A stretch of 64,000 bases of DNA from Wenxinia saemankumensis (GTDB lineage Bacteria > Pseudomonadota > Alphaproteobacteria > Rhodobacterales > Rhodobacteraceae): NCBI RefSeq assembly GCF_900141735.1, contig NZ_FQYO01000001.1, positions 682,001 to 746,000 on the forward strand. The letters are read 5' to 3'. The notes under the pieces were generated by a model. The model saw nothing but the letters and a program-made list of their open reading frames with translations. It was not told the DNA's origin and ran no database searches. Every line of letters starts with the position of its first letter. Positions within the stretch are counted from its first letter, which is position 1. The translations under genes and the position numbers were made by a program. This document shows positions 60,919 through 64,000 of the stretch, piece after piece.

Positions 60919-63428
60919 CCCAGCACCCCCGGCGCGGCGGTCACGGCAAGGCCGATCAGCGTGACGAGGGCCGCGTAGCCGGCCCAGAGGTCGAGGATCC
61001 GCCCCTCGCCGCCGATCCGCGCCGAGACGATCCCCGCCCGCCGCCGCGCGAAGAGCGCCCCGGCCATCAGCGCCGCCACGCTCAGATGGAACAGCGCGTA
61101 GCCCGTCAGCACCCAGAGCGTCGCGTCGTAGGCATGCGCGGTCGGATCAGGCGCGTGCCGCAGCATCAGCAGACAGGCGAGGGCCAGCGCGACCAGCCCT
61201 GCCAGCGTGACGACGGCCCCCGCCCCGCCCCGCGTCAGCCGCCCGGCCCCGACCAGCGCCGCCCCACCCAGCGCGGCGAGGGCGACGCCCGCCCCCGGTT
61301 CGGCCCAGGCGGGCGGCGGCCAGTTCGGCGCGATGGTGAAGAGGAAGGCGTAACCGAAGAGCAGCGAGCCGAAGAGGGTGCCGTCCGCCAGCAGCAGGAA
61401 GAGCGAGCCCCACCAGCCCGGCGGATCCGGCACCTCGGACGCGGTCGGCAGGGAGAGGCCCTGCCCGGCGGGCAGCGCGCCCTCCTCCCGCCGGGCGCCC
61501 AGCGCGCGCACCCAGTTCAGCGCGAAGCCCGCCACGCCGAGCGCGGCCAGCGGCACCAGCCAGTAGGCCTTGACCAGCAGGCCGAGGAAGAACAGCCCCG
61601 TCACCGCCGCCATCGCCATCGGCATGGCGGTGTTGCCGGGATAGACGACGATGTAGGCCGGCCGTCCCGTCGAGATGTCGAGGCTCAGCGTCTCGCGCCG
61701 ACCGCGCACGGGATCGCCGAGATAGCCCTCGCCCCGCGCGATGCGGGCCGGCAGTTCGGGATCGTCGTAAAGCGGATCGCGCGAGGTCACGACCGGCAGC
61801 GACGCGAAGTTGTAGGCCGCCGCCGGGGTCGGCATCGCCCATTCCAGCGTCCCCGCCCCCCAGGGGTTGCGCGAGCCGCGGACCGAGACGACCGCGTTCA
61901 CGACGATGTCGACGAGGACCAGCGCGAAGCCGATCGCCATGACGAAGCTGCTGACCGAGGCGAGGATGTTGATCGCCTCCCATCCCTGGCCGCTCTCGTA
62001 GGTGTCGATGCGCCGCCGCATCCCCAGCAGGCCCGCCCAGTGCAGCAGGAGGAACGTTCCGTGAAAGCCCGCGAAGACCAGCCAGAAGGCGGTCGGCCCG
62101 ATCTTGAAGTAGCTCTTGCGCCCGATGAAATGCGGCATCCAGTAGTAGAGCGCGCCGAGCATCGGGAAGACGAAGCCGCCGATCAGCACGTAATGCAGAT
62201 GCGCCACGATGAAGTAGGTGTCGTGGACCTGCCAGTCGAAGGGCACGACGGCGACCATCACCCCGGTCAGCCCGCCGATGACGAAGGTCGCGAAGAAGCC
62301 GAGGATCCAGAGCATCGGCAGGTGCAGTTCGGGCCTGCCGCGCCACATCGTCCCGATCCAGGCGAAGATCTGCACCGCCGTCGGCACGGCCACCAGCGTC
62401 GAGGCGGCCGAGAAGAAGGCCAGCCCCATATGCGGGATGCCGGTGGTGAACATGTGGTGCACCCAGAGCCCGAAGCTCAGCACGCCGAGCGACACCGCCG
62501 CCGCCACGATCCAGCCGTAGCCCATGAGCCGCGTGCGGGCCATGACGGGGATGATGGTCGAGATGGCGCCGGCGGCGGGCAGGAAGATGATGTAGACCTC
62601 CGGATGGCCGAACAGCCAGAACAGGTGCTGCCAGAGCAGCGCATCCCCGCCATCCGCCACCTGGAAGAAGGGCAGGCCGAAGGCGCGCTCGAGCTCCAGC
62701 AGGATCGAGCCGAGGATCAGCGGCGGAAAGCCCGTCAGGATCATCACCGCCGTCACCAGCGCGTACCAGGCGAAGATCGGCATCTGGCTGAGCCTCATGC
62801 CCGGCGCGCGGTAGCGCAGGATCGTCACCGTGATCTCGACCGCCGCCGCGATGGCGCTGATCTCGACGAAGGTGATGCCGATCAGCCAGAAATCCGAATT
62901 GATGCCGGGGCTGCCCAGCGTGGAGGACAGGGGCGGATACATGAACCAGCCGCTGTCCGGCGCGATCCCCGCCAGCATCGAGAAGATCAGCATCGAGCCG
63001 CCGAAGACGTAGCACCAGAAGCCGTAGGCGGTGAGGCGCGGAAAGGCGAGGTCGCGCGTGCCCAGCAGCTTGGGCAGCAGATAGACCGCGAACCCCTCGA
63101 AGAGCGGGATCGCGAAGAGGAACATCATCAATGTCCCGTGCATCGTGAAGAGCTGGTTGTAGACGTCCGGCCCCACGAAGGCCGAGCGGGGCGAGGCCAG
63201 CTGCGCGCGGATCAGCATGGCGAGGATGCCGCCCACGACGAAGAAGAACACCGCCACGGACAGGAACATCCGCCCCAGATCGGTGTGGTTGACGGTGGTG
63301 AACCAGCCCTTCCAGCCGGGATCCGAGGCCCAGATCCGGGTGAGCGCGCGGTGACGGCGCAGGGCGGTCATCGGCGCGGCGTCGGTCGAGGGGGCGGTCG
63401 AGGGGGCGCTTTCGCCGGGGACGGTCAT
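60915..63428 (-). CDS. Heme-copper oxidase subunit I + III fusion
   Basis: An 837-residue fused catalytic subunit. Subunit I (residues about 30-560) keeps all metal ligands: MHGTLMM (low-spin heme His), GHPEVYIIFLP (Cu-B His and cross-linked Tyr, plus the A1-type Glu), LWVHHMFTTG (Cu-B His pair) and VAHLHYVL (heme ligands). The K-channel lysine position is Gln353 in VPTAVQIFAW. Subunit III (about 620-837) has GWWGSLFLLLADGTLFGSLLFGYAF (cited as PPGWWGSLFLLLADG). It is coupled by ATGA to subunit II. Whether the donor is cytochrome c or quinol is open, given subunit II. Confidence 0.93.
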   Translation of the reverse strand: MTVPGESAPSTAPSTDAAPMTALRRHRALTRIWASDPGWKGWFTTVNHTDLGRMFLSVAVFFFVVGGILAMLIRAQLASPRSAFVGPDVYNQLFTMHGTLMMFLFAIPLFEGFAVYLLPKLLGTRDLAFPRLTAYGFWCYVFGGSMLIFSMLAGIAPDSGWFMYPPLSSTLGSPGINSDFWLIGITFVEISAIAAAVEITVTILRYRAPGMRLSQMPIFAWYALVTAVMILTGFPPLILGSILLELERAFGLPFFQVADGGDALLWQHLFWLFGHPEVYIIFLPAAGAISTIIPVMARTRLMGYGWIVAAAVSLGVLSFGLWVHHMFTTGIPHMGLAFFSAASTLVAVPTAVQIFAWIGTMWRGRPELHLPMLWILGFFATFVIGGLTGVMVAVVPFDWQVHDTYFIVAHLHYVLIGGFVFPMLGALYYWMPHFIGRKSYFKIGPTAFWLVFAGFHGTFLLLHWAGLLGMRRRIDTYESGQGWEAINILASVSSFVMAIGFALVLVDIVVNAVVSVRGSRNPWGAGTLEWAMPTPAAAYNFASLPVVTSRDPLYDDPELPARIARGEGYLGDPVRGRRETLSLDISTGRPAYIVVYPGNTAMPMAMAAVTGLFFLGLLVKAYWLVPLAALGVAGFALNWVRALGARREEGALPAGQGLSLPTASEVPDPPGWWGSLFLLLADGTLFGSLLFGYAFLFTIAPNWPPPAWAEPGAGVALAALGGAALVGAGRLTRGGAGAVVTLAGLVALALACLLMLRHAPDPTAHAYDATLWVLTGYALFHLSVAALMAGALFARRRAGIVSARIGGEGRILDLWAGYAALVTLIGLAVTAAPGVLG

Positions 63429-64000
63429 GGCAGGTCCCCTGCGAGGAAGGCGGCCCAGTCCTCGGGCGCGTGGGCGATCACGGTGAAGCGGTGCCCGGCA
63501 TAGCCGGGGCCGTTGTATTCCGAGCCGAGGCCCGCGAATTCCCCCGGCCCGTCCGTCTCGATCCGCAGCACGTTGACGTGGCCGGGCACGGCGTCGAGCT
63601 TGCCCGCGAGCCGGGGCACCCAGAAGCTGTGGACGACGTCGGTCGTCGTGATCTCGACATCGACGGGGGTGGCGGCGGGGATGTGCAGGACGTTCTCGGT
63701 CGCGCGCCCCTCGGCGTCCGGGTAGCCGAAGCGCCAGATCCACTGGCTCGCCTCGGCGCGGACCGTCACAACGTCCGGCCCGGGACGGGGAAGCAGCCGC
63801 TCGCCCAGGACCAGCGCGTAGGCCAGCAGCGCGGCGAGCACGGTCAACGGGAAGGCGAGGCCGAGCCCGATCACGAAGCGGCGCTCGTCGCCCGTCCCCG
63901 CCGGGCGGCGCCAGGCCAGCGCGATCAGCGCCATCACGAATCCGAAGATCAGGGTGGCGCCGACCAGCAGCACCCACCACAATCGCGAGATCGCCGCGGC
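63425..64000 (-). CDS. Heme-copper oxidase subunit II lacking most Cu-A ligands (5' partial)
   Basis: Two membrane helices and a cupredoxin domain; the frame stays open to the window edge, so the N-terminus is missing. From the TTG at 63982, ASQWIWRFGYPD (residues 78-89) and VVHSFWVPRLAGKLDAVPGH match subunit II, with His118 at the first Cu-A ligand. The second ligand loop reads GLGSEYNGPGYAGH: both cysteines, the second histidine and the methionine are replaced (Gly153, Asn157, Tyr161, His164). This resembles CyoA of quinol oxidases (Ser/Asn/Gly-rich loop). The gene is the upstream partner of the subunit I+III fusion. Confidence 0.88.
   Translation of the reverse strand, partial: AAAISRLWWVLLVGATLIFGFVMALIALAWRRPAGTGDERRFVIGLGLAFPLTVLAALLAYALVLGERLLPRPGPDVVTVRAEASQWIWRFGYPDAEGRATENVLHIPAATPVDVEITTTDVVHSFWVPRLAGKLDAVPGHVNVLRIETDGPGEFAGLGSEYNGPGYAGHRFTVIAHAPEDWAAFLAGDLP

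Noticed and set aside
63425-64000. Ordinary cytochrome c oxidase subunit II (coxB)
   Set aside because: The Cu-A ligand loop lacks both cysteines, the second histidine and the methionine, so the cytochrome c oxidase label and symbol were withheld.

Overview
The window is a GC-rich alphaproteobacterial chromosome segment, most likely from the Rhodobacterales (Rhodobacteraceae/Roseobacter group). The signs are the accC-aat-DUF2155-NDUFA12 order, a mitochondrial-type nuo cluster, a GAAC-N7-GAAC LexA box in front of an imuA-imuB-dnaE2 mutasome, an frcBCAK-type sugar transporter, a SqrR-like regulator and many ATGA/TTGA translational overlaps. Genes are tightly packed. There are no tRNA or rRNA genes, insertion sequences, prophage genes or CRISPR arrays, so this looks like core chromosome with lineage-specific inserts. 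Two genes run off the window: accC on the left and a heme-copper oxidase subunit II gene on the right.

Layout. 1-6.5 kb: accC, aat, a DUF2155 protein, the complex I accessory subunit NDUFA12, RidA, a cupin, clpX, clpP and a YihY/BrkB membrane protein. 6.5-22.6 kb is a carbon-handling block: otsB-otsA (trehalose); a divergent ROK regulator facing frcB-frcC-frcA-frcK (sugar ABC uptake plus a kinase-like protein); then glgB-glgC-glgA-glgX-pgm (glycogen). Imported sugar, glucose-1-phosphate, glycogen and trehalose are thus handled by adjacent operons. 22.7-25.1 kb: a SqrR/BigR-like ArsR regulator, then a molybdopterin-binding protein and XdhC, both molybdoenzyme accessory proteins. 25.2-32.5 kb: the SOS mutasome imuA-imuB-dnaE2, with three LexA half-sites in front and a large inverted repeat between imuB and dnaE2. 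32.8-36.8 kb: the four-gene Anbu cluster (permuted ATP-grasp, alpha-E, transglutaminase, Anbu peptidase). 36.8-41.5 kb: nuoA-nuoB-nuoC, a sulfotransferase, nuoD and a lipoprotein on the minus strand; no nuoE follows.

41.6-50.5 kb: a PNPOx-like protein, glmU-glmS (UDP-GlcNAc supply), a lipoprotein, moaA, waaA plus a glycosyltransferase (LPS core), and rnd. 50.6-53.9 kb: purN, purM and a histidinol-dehydrogenase-family gene that resembles sulfopropanediol dehydrogenase more than biosynthetic HisD. 54.1-56.8 kb: a LOV-domain HWE histidine kinase, a single-domain response regulator, a membrane protein and idi. 57.1-60.5 kb: a TAXI-TRAP transporter. 60.6-64 kb: an unusual heme-copper oxidase. It has a fused subunit I+III and a subunit II that has lost most Cu-A ligands, and the K-channel lysine position is glutamine.

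The best candidates for something undescribed are this oxidase, the Anbu peptide-modification cluster, the LOV-kinase/idi neighbourhood, and the sulfotransferase embedded in the nuo operon. Several non-coding structures also deserve a look: the triple LexA half-site, the imuB/dnaE2 inverted repeat, the twin palindromes upstream of rnd, the glmU leader hairpin and a terminator-like hairpin in front of the hisD-like gene. All assignments come from reading the sequence; no database search was run.
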